A DNA stretch of 64,000 bases from Thermomicrobium sp. CFH 73360 (lineage in GTDB: Bacteria; Chloroflexota; Chloroflexia; Thermomicrobiales; Thermomicrobiaceae), in NCBI RefSeq assembly GCF_023806465.1, contig NZ_JAMSLS010000003.1, positions 124,001 through 188,000 on the forward strand, read 5' to 3'. The notes beneath the pieces were generated by a model. It ran no database searches, was not told the DNA's origin, and saw only the letters and a list, made by a program, of their open reading frames with translations. The position numbers were made by a program, and so were the translations under genes. Below, piece by piece: positions 8,097 to 16,892 of this stretch; within the stretch, counting starts at the first letter, position 1, and each line of letters starts with the position of its first letter.

Positions 8097-9246
8097 GGCT
8101 CTCGCCCCTCTCCAGTTCGAGCTGTGGCCTCGGCACCGCGGCTTGTCGCTCGACCTGTACCGAGTAGTGCGCCAATGCCTGGAACGCGACCATCATGATC
8201 ATCAGCACGCCGAGCAACGCATAGTCGATCCCGAAGGCGAGCCGGAGCTTCCCTTGCATGAACCGCGCTCCACCCGAGACACCACCAAAGAGAACGGCAA
8301 CTGGTATTGCTGCAATCGGGTTATTCCGCGCGATGAGCCCCGTGATGAGCCCATAGAAGCTGAAGTCACCGAAGTCGGCGTAGTTTTTCGGGATCTTGAA
8401 GACCCCCGGCACAGCCGCAAAGTAGTGATAACCGGCCAGACCGGCGAACAGACCGCCCAGCGCGAAGACAAGTGTGCTGATACGCGTCGCATTGATCCCC
8501 GCGTATTCTGCCGCCCGTGGACTCTCGCCGTATGTCCGAATCCGGTAGCCCAGTGTTGTCTTGGCAAGGAACCACGTCAGTACCACTGCCAGGGCGACGG
8601 CAATGTAGACGGTCAGCGGGAGTCCAAGGATCTGTGGGAGACGGAGCGATGTCGGGAGCGTGAACCCTTCCCCTTCTGCCGTCCGCCCCATGAACGGGCC
8701 ACCTTCACGGATCATGTGGGCGACAATCCACAGCATCGCCCAGTTCAGCATCATCGTCGTCACAATCTCGTTGACCTGGAAGCGTCCCCGCAGAAAGCCA
8801 GCGATCGCTCCGTACACTGCGCTTGCTGCTAAGGCTGCCAGGAACATGAGCGGGATAATGAGCTCGCCCGGCAATTGGACATTTACCGACCGCTTTGCTC
8901 CAAACGCATAGGCAATGCCAAATGCGGCGAGTGTCGCTGCGTAGATCTGCCCCGGCATCCCGATGTTCCACAGCCCTGCGCGAAGCGGGACGATCAGGGC
9001 AAAAGCCGCCAGGAGCACAAACGTCGCTCGGTTAATCGTTTGCGGCAAACCGAACTCGCTGAGGAAGGCGTATCTCACGATCTCGCTGTACACCTCCAAT
9101 GGGTCGGCGCCCACGCGGAGGAAGGCAAAGCCCACCAAGAACAATGAGAAGACAATCGCCAAGACGGAGGCTAGCGTCGTGTGCCACCAGCGTAGGTCAG
9201 CGCGCCGCTCGATCCGAATGAGGTAACCGCCGATGACCGCCCTCAT
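8074..9246 (-). CDS. ABC importer permease, BMP/nucleoside type (first permease)
   Basis: Larger partner permease (390 residues) of the NupP/YufP type. After an N-terminal cytoplasmic stretch, hydrophobic segments begin near residue 25; the motif ALIVPLRAGLWNIGMPGQIY at about 82-101 is the counterpart of the GILNVG motif in the second permease, and YGESPRAAEYAGINATRIS at about 240-258 is the coupling loop. Its ATG overlaps the ATPase stop in an ATGA arrangement. Together with the other permease it forms the asymmetric membrane channel of the importer. Confidence 0.88.
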   Translation of the reverse strand: MRAVIGGYLIRIERRADLRWWHTTLASVLAIVFSLFLVGFAFLRVGADPLEVYSEIVRYAFLSEFGLPQTINRATFVLLAAFALIVPLRAGLWNIGMPGQIYAATLAAFGIAYAFGAKRSVNVQLPGELIIPLMFLAALAASAVYGAIAGFLRGRFQVNEIVTTMMLNWAMLWIVAHMIREGGPFMGRTAEGEGFTLPTSLRLPQILGLPLTVYIAVALAVVLTWFLAKTTLGYRIRTYGESPRAAEYAGINATRISTLVFALGGLFAGLAGYHYFAAVPGVFKIPKNYADFGDFSFYGLITGLIARNNPIAAIPVAVLFGGVSGGARFMQGKLRLAFGIDYALLGVLMIMMVAFQALAHYSVQVERQAAVPRPQLELERGESRVESPRH

Positions 9247-10871
9247 ACGCGCTCCCGTCGCAGTCCAGCCATCAGCTCACCGACAAGCTCCTTGCTCGCC
9301 TCGCTCACCGGAACAATTCCGGTAAATTGCCCCTCGTAGATCGCCGCAATCCGGTCGCTCAGCGCCAAGATCTCGTCGAGATCTTCGGAGATCAAGAGCA
9401 CAGCCGTTCCGCTCTGCTTGGCTTCAAGGAGCTTCCGTTGCACAAATTCTGCCGCGCCAACATCAAGCCCGTGCGTTGGTAAGCACGCAATGAGAAATCG
9501 TGGCTTTCGCGCGAGAACCCGGCCTAAGATCACCTTCTGGAGGTTACCGCCCGAGAGCGATCGTGCCGGCGCATTCGGTCCAGCCGCCACCACGCTGTAC
9601 TCGCGGAGGATCCGTTCAGTCAGTTCACGAGCCTGGCCACTCGCCAGAATTCCCCACCGCGAGAACTCCGACTCAAAGTGATAGTTCAGCAGCACGTTGT
9701 CGACCAGTGAAAAGGTGGGGATCGATCCCACCTCGCGTCGTTCGGTTGGGATGTATCCCAGCCCACGCCGCCAGCGTTCCAAGACAGGTGCATGCGTGAT
9801 GTCAATGCTATCCAGCGTGATTGTCCCCCGCTCCACCGGCCGAAGTCCAGCGAGGGCTTCGGCAAGAGGTTCTTGTCCGTTTCCTGCTACCCCCGCGATC
9901 CCGAGGATCTCCCCGGCTCGAATTTCGAACGAGAGGCCTTGGACCGCGAAAAGCCCTCGGTCGTCACGCACCCAGAGATCCTGCACCCGCACAATCGGGT
10001 CGCCGAGCGGAACCTGGACACGTTCCAGCTGCAGGACCACCTCGCGCCCAACCATTGCCGCAGCGAGGGTCTGTTCAGTCGCGTGTTGGGTCTCCATCTC
10101 AGCAACCACGCGACCTCGCCGGAGGATCGTTACCCGGTCGCAGTGCTCCAATACTACGGGCAGCTTGTGCGTGATGAAGGGAATAACCGCCAGATCTTCC
10201 TTGGCCATCCGTGTTAACGATTCGAGCAACTTCACAATCTCTGGCGGCGAAAGGACCGATGTTGGTTCGTCGAGGATTAGGATCCGCGCCCCGTGATAGA
10301 GTTCCTTCAGAATCTCAACGATCTGCTTCTCGCCTTCCGAGAGCTGCCAGACCTTGGCGTGGAGTGGGACGCGAAATCCATAGCGTTCGCAGAGTGTACT
10401 GACTTCCCGCTCCGCCTCCCGGAGATTCAGGATCGCTCCGGTCTTCGGATGTCCGAGAATAATATTCTCAAGCGCGGTATGGGCCGGGATGAGCTTCCGC
10501 TCCTGGTGCACCATCCCAATGCCGTGGCGCAAGGCATCGCGTGGGCTCCGGAAGCGCACCCGCTGTCCATCAAGGTAGATCTCGCCCTCGTCCGGTTGGA
10601 GTTCCCCGAACAAAATTCGCATCAATGTCGTCTTGCCGGCTCCATTCTCCCCAAGAACAGCGTGGAGTTCACCAGCCCGTACCGTGAGATCGATGCGATC
10701 GTTCGCCACAACCGTCCCAAAGCGCTTGGTGATCCCGCGTGCTTCGAGGACGACTCGTCCAGCGGATCTCGCTCGTGCTGCTCCCACGGATCGCTCGTCG
10801 CTTTCTTCTTGGGCGGACAGCGGCACTTGCTCGCCGCCTTCTACCCGTGCCGCTGCCCACCGTGCGTCCAC
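9243..10871 (-). CDS. ABC importer ATPase with two nucleotide-binding domains
   Basis: A 542-residue tandem ATPase of the sugar/nucleoside class (NupO/YufO, RbsA-like). NBD1 has Walker A GENGAGKT (residues 74-81), signature LSEGEKQIVEI and Walker B with ILILDEPTSVLSP. NBD2 has the degenerate Walker A GVAGNGQE usual for this class, signature LSGGNLQKVILGR and Walker B region FLIACLPTHGLDVGA. The annotated start is GTG 10871; an internal GTG at 10826 has a better AAGGCGGCGA ribosome-binding site, so the protein may be 15 residues shorter. It lies 26 bases after the binding-protein gene in the same operon. Confidence 0.9.
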   Translation of the reverse strand: MDARWAAARVEGGEQVPLSAQEESDERSVGAARARSAGRVVLEARGITKRFGTVVANDRIDLTVRAGELHAVLGENGAGKTTLMRILFGELQPDEGEIYLDGQRVRFRSPRDALRHGIGMVHQERKLIPAHTALENIILGHPKTGAILNLREAEREVSTLCERYGFRVPLHAKVWQLSEGEKQIVEILKELYHGARILILDEPTSVLSPPEIVKLLESLTRMAKEDLAVIPFITHKLPVVLEHCDRVTILRRGRVVAEMETQHATEQTLAAAMVGREVVLQLERVQVPLGDPIVRVQDLWVRDDRGLFAVQGLSFEIRAGEILGIAGVAGNGQEPLAEALAGLRPVERGTITLDSIDITHAPVLERWRRGLGYIPTERREVGSIPTFSLVDNVLLNYHFESEFSRWGILASGQARELTERILREYSVVAAGPNAPARSLSGGNLQKVILGRVLARKPRFLIACLPTHGLDVGAAEFVQRKLLEAKQSGTAVLLISEDLDEILALSDRIAAIYEGQFTGIVPVSEASKELVGELMAGLRRERV

Positions 10872-10897
10872 TCTATCGAAAAAGCTCAGCGTCCCGC

Positions 10898-12253
10898 TTA
10901 CGGCAAAATGTTCACACCCTCGAGATCGAAGTTGATCTTCTGCAACAGGAACTCATCGGTCGGCTTCTCCCCGGCTGGCTTAACCACCGTGCCCTTCGGC
11001 GGGATCGGTAGTCCTTCCACTTCGAGCCCGGTCCCATTGCTGACTAGTGCATGCTCAGTAAACGGATCCCACTCGCCCTTGCGCATCGCCTCTCGTCGTT
11101 GCGCGACGAGATCGATGATCTCCTGTGGTAGTTCAGCCTTCGCCTTCGGGCTAATTGCCTCAATGCCCACCTTGCAGTCGTTCATGATGTCAGTTGTCGT
11201 GACCTCTGTACCATCCTTCAAGGTGATCTTCGACTCCATGCCCGGGAAGATAATCTCCGGCGGCTTCTCCCCCTTCATATATGCCTGGATGATCTTGTCG
11301 TAGATCACCTCCCAGCGCGTGTCGAACGAGATTGCCACGGTGTCGGTCGTGGCCCACTTGTAGAAGCACACCGTATCCATGTCTTTCCCGACAAACCACA
11401 GACCCCTTGCCTTGCAGACGTCAAGTGTCGACCCGGAGTCGGTTTGCTGTGTCAAAACGTCGCAGTTGTACTGCGTCGCCAGTGTCTCAGCGACTGCACG
11501 TTCCTCGGCCGGGAGGTACCAGTCACCAACGTACTTAATGTGGACCTTGACATCTTTGTTCAACTTCTTGGCCGCTTCCTGGACGCCAAGGACAAAACCT
11601 GCTTGCCGCCGGAGCACCTGCAGGTTCGGATAGGCGGAAACGATCCCCACGTTGCCAGTCTTTGTCAACGCCGCGGCAATCAGCCCCTCCAAATACAGCG
11701 ACTGGTACTGCCGCGGGAAGATGCGGATGAAATTCGGCTTATGTGTCAGATCGCTCGTCGTCACCGCCACGAAGATCTTGTCCGGATACTTGTCCACGAT
11801 GTCAAGGAGCGGCATGCCGATGAACTCGGCATTTCCAACGATGATGTCCGCTCCTTCCTTCGCGATCATCTCTTCAGCGAAGGGGACTGTCTGGTCGGGG
11901 CCAACCTGTTCGCGGTAGATGTACTTCACATTTGGATACTTCTCCGCCAGGCGCTTCCCTGCGCGATCATGTGCCCCCGACCAGGTGGTTCCCTCGATGA
12001 CGCTGAAGTGCAAGATCGCCAGAACAACCTCCTTCGCGGCGGGTGTCGCTCCAGCAGCGGGAGTCTGGGCGGGAGCCGTCGTCGGTTGAGCTGCTGGCGT
12101 CTGCCCAGCCGGAGCGGTGGTCGGTGTTGCTTGCCCACCTGCACAGGCAGCCAACAGCGCACTGGCAACCGGAACCGCCAGTCCAGCGGCAGCACCCCGC
12201 AAGAGCCCACGCCGCGAAAGTTTCTGCCCCAACATCCGAGACTGCTCGGTCAT
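10898..12253 (-). CDS. BMP-family substrate-binding lipoprotein of the ABC importer
   Basis: Extracytoplasmic binding protein of 451 residues related to PnrA/BmpA-type basic membrane proteins, which bind nucleosides or related ligands. The leader has a twin-arginine stretch (SRRGLLRG), a hydrophobic core and a lipobox LLAAC with Cys37 as the lipid-modified residue, followed by a Thr/Pro/Ala-rich linker to about residue 75. The mature part has the family's WSGAHDRAGKRLAEKYPNV and TQQTDSGSTLDV segments. The start at 12253 is fixed by GAGGAGGAGAGGCA upstream. As first gene of the operon it is likely the most expressed. Confidence 0.9.
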   Translation of the reverse strand: MTEQSRMLGQKLSRRGLLRGAAAGLAVPVASALLAACAGGQATPTTAPAGQTPAAQPTTAPAQTPAAGATPAAKEVVLAILHFSVIEGTTWSGAHDRAGKRLAEKYPNVKYIYREQVGPDQTVPFAEEMIAKEGADIIVGNAEFIGMPLLDIVDKYPDKIFVAVTTSDLTHKPNFIRIFPRQYQSLYLEGLIAAALTKTGNVGIVSAYPNLQVLRRQAGFVLGVQEAAKKLNKDVKVHIKYVGDWYLPAEERAVAETLATQYNCDVLTQQTDSGSTLDVCKARGLWFVGKDMDTVCFYKWATTDTVAISFDTRWEVIYDKIIQAYMKGEKPPEIIFPGMESKITLKDGTEVTTTDIMNDCKVGIEAISPKAKAELPQEIIDLVAQRREAMRKGEWDPFTEHALVSNGTGLEVEGLPIPPKGTVVKPAGEKPTDEFLLQKINFDLEGVNILP

Positions 12254-13243
12254 TGCCTCTCCTCCTCGGATACTCCCTCGGAAACCGGTCCGCACGGAAA
12301 CAAACTCTTTGCTCGATCAACCAACTCTCGCGCTCGGTAGCGCACGCGATCGAGCTCTCTGGTGAATCCACTCTCGTCAATTCCGCTCTGGTGCGGCGTC
12401 ACCTCCCTTCGCTCCGGTGGCTTCACCCTTTCGCTCCAATGCGACACCTGCTCGCTGTCCCTTTCCAGAGCCGGTTGGTTGCCTCACTGCGGCTGTTAGG
12501 GGCGATCGAAAAAAGAAATAACCAAGCGCGACGCCCTCCTCGACGTTGCGCGTGCCTACTATCCGCTTGCTCCCAAGACCTCCGGCTTCCCGCTCGAATC
12601 TACTCGCTGGTGCCGTCGGTCCCGTCCGGGAGCCACAGTACTAGCGTACGCAGGTTGTCTCCGGCCGTCAAGCGTCTTGCAGAATGCCGTTCGTGCCGAT
12701 TGCAGGGTCTCCCTTGTGCACGATGCCTACTCTCGCCCTTTTGGCCGGACATCCTATCGTGCGTGGGAGCACGGCCTCAACCCCCCCCGTCTATTGTGAC
12801 CTCCAGGCAGCTTACCTTCTGCCCCTATCGCCGGATCGGCTTCCTTGACCACTGAACGCTATTGTGTGGTCGCCTGCCTAGTCACCTACCGCTGCGTGCC
12901 TTCATTGAGGCTCCTCTCTGGCCACCATCGGGCCCACTGCACTCTCGCGGTCAACTGAATGTGCAGAGAAGCGTGGTTCTGTAGAGGGTGCTTCTGTCCA
13001 ACCGGGTGGCTCGCGGAGTTTGAGTACCGCATCCAGGACCCGCGACTCGCTGAAGCCTGCAGCAGGGAACTCCGGCGATGTTGAGTGATGGCAGGACCAC
13101 CCTTGGCTCATTCGCTTCTTCACTCGTCGTGAAACGCAAAATGTCCAAGCACATGACCGCTGTCGCCCACATTTCGGAAATTGAGTACGGTTGTGGCTGC
13201 CCCCCAGTTCACGCAGTGCAACAGTTTGCCAGAACAGAAAGGA
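12254..13243. other. Long intergenic region upstream of the ABC operon
   Basis: About 990 bp without a convincing gene. It must contain the promoter of the leftward ABC operon in its left part, but no clear -10/-35 pair was recognised. A homopolymer of C lies near 12781. Frames in this region have no family motifs, ribosome-binding sites or consistent codon use. Confidence 0.55.
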
Positions 13244-13276
13244 CCCCGGATGGAGGGTTCCATCCGGGGCCCAGGA
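13244..13276 (-). terminator. Rho-independent terminator of the hsp20-BON operon
   Basis: CCCCGGATGGA (13244-13254) pairs perfectly with TCCATCCGGGG (13259-13269) around a 4-base loop. Read leftwards the hairpin is followed by TCCTTTCTGTTC, a T-rich tail. It lies 21 bases after the stop of the BON-domain gene. Confidence 0.8.
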
Positions 13277-13290
13277 GCAGTGCGTTGCCG

Positions 13291-13965
13291 TCATGGCACC
13301 TGGACGCGAATCAGATTCGTCACCTTGGTGACACCGGGTGCACGCCAGGCTGCTTCCTCAGCCTCCTTGCGCTCTGCCCACGAGCGCACCGTACCGGAGA
13401 GAATGACGTGCCCACCTTCCTCAACGCGTACCTGAACGTTCTCCGCGTCGATCTCCGCGTGGCGCACGAACGCCTGCTCGATCTGTCGCTTGATGTCCTC
13501 CGGCGCGACCGTCGGCTGGCGCACAGTGATCAGGTTAATCACCGACTTCACACCAGCGATGCGCCGGGCGGTCTCTTCGGCCTCGCGCCGCTGGTAATGC
13601 CAGTCAACCTCACCCTCGAGTGTCACCCGGCCCTCTTCGACCCGGATCTTGATCCGGTCCTGAGGGACAGCCGGATTCTCTTCAAAGGCGGTCGCCACTG
13701 CTCGTGCGATGTCCTCGTCCGTGCGTACACCCAGACCACGTGGCACGATTTCGATGTGGTTGACAACCGCTCGCACACCCTCGACGCGGAGCGCCGCCCG
13801 TTCTGCTGCCCACTTCTTTAGGAAACTCTCTACCGTCCCCGTCAACGTCACCACGCCGTCGTGCACCGTGACGCCGACGTCGGTGACTTCCACCTCCGGG
13901 TCCCAGTCCAGTTCGTCCAGCACGTCCTGCTGGATCTCTTCGTCAGTGCGTACCCGAGGGGCCAT
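13291..13965 (-). CDS. Triple BON-domain protein
   Basis: A 224-residue soluble protein made of three BON domains in tandem, at about residues 8-75, 80-148 and 152-222. Each repeats the pattern charged helix, short strand V-x-V-x-x-GxVxLxGxV, helix with R-x-A-x-x-A-x-x-VxGVxxVxNxIxV, for example GVTVHDGVVTLTGTVES and GRVTLEGEVDWHYQRREAEE. There is no signal peptide, unlike OsmY, so it is probably cytoplasmic. BON domains bind membranes or ligands and often occur in stress proteins. The ATG at 13965 (GGGAGGGAG upstream) is preferred over the adjacent GTG. It follows hsp20 after 31 bases, which suggests co-expression under heat or envelope stress. Confidence 0.88.
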   Translation of the reverse strand: MAPRVRTDEEIQQDVLDELDWDPEVEVTDVGVTVHDGVVTLTGTVESFLKKWAAERAALRVEGVRAVVNHIEIVPRGLGVRTDEDIARAVATAFEENPAVPQDRIKIRVEEGRVTLEGEVDWHYQRREAEETARRIAGVKSVINLITVRQPTVAPEDIKRQIEQAFVRHAEIDAENVQVRVEEGGHVILSGTVRSWAERKEAEEAAWRAPGVTKVTNLIRVQVP

Positions 13966-13996
13966 CACAACTCCCTCCCTTCCACTGCCCAGGGCC

Positions 13997-14446
13997 TCAC
14001 CGTGCCACCTGGATCGGGATCCGCTTTACCCTCGCCTCTTCGGCCTTCGGGAAGGTCAGCGTGATGATCCCATGCTCCACGGTCGCCTTCGCTTCTTCAA
14101 TCTTCACCGGCACCGGCAACGTCACACTCTCGGCAAATTCCCCGCAGACGATCTCTCGCCGGTACCAGGTCGCCTGCTTCGCCTCTTCCTCGCTCAGCCG
14201 GTACCCATACTGACCGCGGATCGTTACGACGTTCTGCTCGGCCGTCACTTCGAGGTCCTCAGGCCGCGCCCCGGGGACCGCCAGCCGAATGACCAGCGCA
14301 TCACCTGTCTCGTAGACGTCTGTCGCTGGCCTCCAGGCCAATGCGCGTGCCCGCGCCAATGGCCGCTCAAACACCTCTGCCATCAAGCGGTTCATCTCGC
14401 TCAGCATCCGCTCTGCTTCCGCCACCGGATTCCACCGCTCGAGCAT
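13997..14446 (-). CDS. Small heat shock protein, Hsp20/alpha-crystallin family
   Basis: ATP-independent holdase of 149 residues that binds unfolding proteins. The alpha-crystallin domain spans about residues 40-138: it opens with WRPATDVYETGDALVIRLAV, contains PGARPEDLEVTAEQNVVTIRG, and ends with the family motif GIITLTFPKAEE (equivalent to GVLTVTLPK), then an IPIQV tail that can dock into the beta4-beta8 groove. The start at 14446 is chosen for its GGAAGGAGGGAGTC ribosome-binding site and the MLERWNPVAEAERM opening. It is first in a two-gene operon with the BON protein. Confidence 0.94.
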   Translation of the reverse strand: MLERWNPVAEAERMLSEMNRLMAEVFERPLARARALAWRPATDVYETGDALVIRLAVPGARPEDLEVTAEQNVVTIRGQYGYRLSEEEAKQATWYRREIVCGEFAESVTLPVPVKIEEAKATVEHGIITLTFPKAEEARVKRIPIQVAR

Positions 14447-14510
14447 GACTCCCTCCTTCCAACCTGGACCGATCAGTTCCGCCGATCGATCTCTCCATTC
14501 GTCTATCCTG

Positions 14511-14540
14511 TGTATACCAGAGTGATACATATCGTGTCAA
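14511..14540 (-). promoter_or_regulatory. hsp20 promoter: Sigma-70-type promoter of hsp20 with overlapping inverted repeat
   Basis: Read leftwards, TTGACA (14540-14535) and TATACA (14516-14511) are separated by 18 bases, a near-consensus vegetative promoter about 65 bases ahead of the hsp20 start codon. TGTAT (14511-14515) and ATACA (14525-14529) form a 5-bp inverted repeat with 9-base spacing across the -10 box, a possible repressor site. It does not match the CIRCE or HAIR consensus. Confidence 0.65.
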
Positions 14541-14546
14541 GGTCAT

Positions 14547-15046
14547 GGATATGATGTGTAGCGATTTTGTAACGTGTCGCGTTTCACCCTGTCGCGCACG
14601 ACGCTACTCCTGGGATCTCGTCCCCACTCTATGCTCCGCACCAGATTCCGTCAAGAGTCCGCGAACTTCTGCCCGGGTGACCGCGACCTTTTGCTGTACT
14701 CGTGCAAGGACAAGACCAACGTCTCAGCGATCCGCGTCCGCCATCTGTGCGGGCGGTGTGCCCCTGCCCTGTGACGTGCTTCGGCCGGGCGCAGGGCAGG
14801 GGAGTGGGCAGCCGTAAGCTGCGCGTCCAGAGGTTTAACCTTGCTTCCCACGCCTTTCCGGTGGTGGACCACAAGCCGTCGGACTACCTGGAGCGAATGC
14901 GCAGCGGGCGCTCACGCTCATATGGTTGTCGATCCTTGACCACCCGATCCCCTTCCTCCTGTCTGATCAGTCGGTTCCTCCTGCGCTCCAATCCCCATTA
15001 GAATGGGCGTGAGGTCGCCGCGCGTGCGCAAGAAAGGGTGAGGAGC
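14547..15046. other. Intergenic region between hsp20 and yifB
   Basis: About 500 bp with no supported gene. It contains an 11-bp perfect inverted repeat, CCCCTGCCCTG at 14761-14771 and CAGGGCAGGGG at 14792-14802 with a 20-base loop, not followed by a T run on either strand. The yifB promoter should lie in the right part but is not recognisable. Confidence 0.5.
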
Positions 15047-16564
15047 GTGCTGGCACGAGTACTGAGCTGTGCAGTGGTCGGGTTGGACGGCGTCCTAGTA
15101 CAGGTAGAGGTCGATATCGGGCAGGGAACGCCTGGGCTGACGATCGTCGGACTACCGGATACTGCTGTCCAAGAGGCGCGCGAGCGGGTACGCGCGGCCA
15201 TTCGCAACTCAGGTGCCCGGATGCCCCTCAACGGTCGTATCGTCGTCAATTTGGCCCCCGCCGACATCCGCAAGGAGGGACCCGCGTACGATTTGCCGAT
15301 TGCGTTAGGGATCCTCCTGGCGTCTGGCCAGGTAGCGGCTGACGTTGACGGCACCGTTGTGCTCGGTGAACTCTCGCTCGATGGATCACTCCGTCATACG
15401 GCTGGCGTTCTGCCGATGGTTGGGGTGGCGCGTGAGCATGGGCTACGCCGCGCAATCGTTCCGGCAGAGGATGCGGCGGAGGCTGCGCTGGTTGAGGGGA
15501 TTGAAGTGCTGCCGGTGCGGAATCTCCGCGAGCTCATCGCGCACCTCCAGGGGACCTCGCCGATTCGGCCCGTTGCTCCGACTCCGATCGCACTTGAGGA
15601 TGAGTCTGTTGCTGGCGTCGACTTTGCCGAGATCAAGGGACAGGAGCATGTCAAACGTGGTCTCGAGCTGGCTGCCGCGGGCGGTCATAATGTCATTGCT
15701 GTTGGCCCACCGGGGGCTGGGAAGACGCTCCTTGCCCGTGCGCTCCCTACCATCCTTCCACCACTGACGCGGGAGGAAGCGCTTGAGGTGACGCGCATCT
15801 ATTCAGTTGCCGGCCTCCTCCCTAAAGGCTCGCCGCTGGTCCGGCACCGTCCCTTTCGAGCGCCGCACCATACCGTCAGCTACGCTGGCATGATCGGCGG
15901 CGGTGCCTGGCCACGGCCTGGTGAGGTCACACTAGCACACCGTGGTGTCCTCTTTCTCGACGAGCTGCCGGAGTTTAGTCCGCGGGTGCTCGAAGTGCTT
16001 CGCCAGCCGCTGGAAGACCGCGTTGTCACGATCTCCCGGGCGAGCGGTGCCGTGACGTTTCCCGCGAACTTCCTCCTCGTCGCGGCGATGAATCCTTGCC
16101 CTTGCGGCTACCGTGGCGACCCTCTCCGCCCGTGCATCTGCAGCGCCCATGAGGTCACGCGCTACCAGAAGCGGATCTCTGGCCCTTTGCTCGATCGCAT
16201 CGATATCCACCTCCATGTCCCGCGCGTCGAGTATGACAAGCTCGCTGATCACCGTACTGGCGAGCCTTCGGCGGCGGTGCGAGCGCGAGTCGAGGCGGCG
16301 CGCGCCGTGCAACTCCGTCGCTTCGGCGATCCCCGCCGGTTAAACAGCGACATGACACCACCCGAGATTCGCCGCTTCTGCCGCCTCGATGAGGCTGGTG
16401 AACGGCTCCTGCGGACTGCTGTTGAGCGGCTTGGCCTTTCGGCACGCGCCTACCACCGAGTGCTGAAACTCGCACGCACCATTGCCGATCTTGCTGGTGA
16501 AGAACGCATTGCGGCGGTGCATGTGGCCGAGGCGCTCCAGTACCGCCCCCAGGAGATCGCCTGA
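15047..16564 (+). CDS. YifB/ComM-type Mg-chelatase-like AAA+ ATPase
   Basis: A 505-residue ATPase of the YifB/ComM family, whose best-studied member ComM is a helicase that aids branch migration during natural transformation. The N-terminal domain (1-180) starts MLARVLSCAVVGLDGVLVQV and includes the SIVGLPD-like TIVGLPDTAVQEARERVRAA; the AAA+ domain has Walker A GPPGAGKT (220-227), the histidine-rich RPFRAPHHTVSY loop, and a LFLDELPEF Walker B; the C-terminal Mg-chelatase domain ends near ADLAGEERI. GTG 15047 is chosen because homologues start there and GGTGAGGAG lies upstream. Whether it supports DNA uptake here is unknown. Confidence 0.92.
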   Translation: MLARVLSCAVVGLDGVLVQVEVDIGQGTPGLTIVGLPDTAVQEARERVRAAIRNSGARMPLNGRIVVNLAPADIRKEGPAYDLPIALGILLASGQVAADVDGTVVLGELSLDGSLRHTAGVLPMVGVAREHGLRRAIVPAEDAAEAALVEGIEVLPVRNLRELIAHLQGTSPIRPVAPTPIALEDESVAGVDFAEIKGQEHVKRGLELAAAGGHNVIAVGPPGAGKTLLARALPTILPPLTREEALEVTRIYSVAGLLPKGSPLVRHRPFRAPHHTVSYAGMIGGGAWPRPGEVTLAHRGVLFLDELPEFSPRVLEVLRQPLEDRVVTISRASGAVTFPANFLLVAAMNPCPCGYRGDPLRPCICSAHEVTRYQKRISGPLLDRIDIHLHVPRVEYDKLADHRTGEPSAAVRARVEAARAVQLRRFGDPRRLNSDMTPPEIRRFCRLDEAGERLLRTAVERLGLSARAYHRVLKLARTIADLAGEERIAAVHVAEALQYRPQEIA

Positions 16565-16892
16565 GTCCTGCGCACCTCTCAGAGTGGCGTGGTTGGTCGA
16601 GTGCGCGGCCAAGTCGAGCGATCGGGTGCGGAATGGCTCCGTCGACCGTGCAGGCTGGGCGACCTTGCGTGCGACGAAGCGCTCCTCTGTCGAGTTCCCG
16701 GCGGCTTCCCACTGCCGGTGTGCATCACTTTTGCGTTTCTGGTATTTCGTCCCAAGAGACGTCCTTTGCTGACACCGTCAGCAGAGACTGGTATCGCATC
16801 TCTCGCTGAACGCCGCCCCCCGCTTGCTCGCCAGCGATTCTGCAATCATTCTCGCTCAGGCAAATGGAGCAGTCACGAGAGGAACGCTCAGC
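16565..16892. other. Intergenic region with palindrome upstream of nitroreductase
   Basis: About 330 bp with no gene. TGCTGAC (16767-16773) and GTCAGCA (16777-16783) form a 7-bp inverted repeat around ACC, about 110 bp ahead of the nitroreductase start, with the look of a regulator-binding site. Confidence 0.35.

Noticed and set aside
10293-11303. 336-codon rightward frame opposite the ABC ATPase and binding protein
   Set aside because: Overlaps two well-supported genes and shows no domain.
12781-12788. Run of C as a possible phase-variation tract
   Set aside because: It lies outside any gene and not in a recognisable promoter.
12043-12855. 270-codon rightward frame
   Set aside because: Its first part is antisense to the binding-protein leader and the rest is Arg/Ser/Leu-rich without motif or start site.
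12902-13294. 130-codon leftward frame after the BON gene
   Set aside because: It spans the terminator hairpin and has no ribosome-binding site or similarity.
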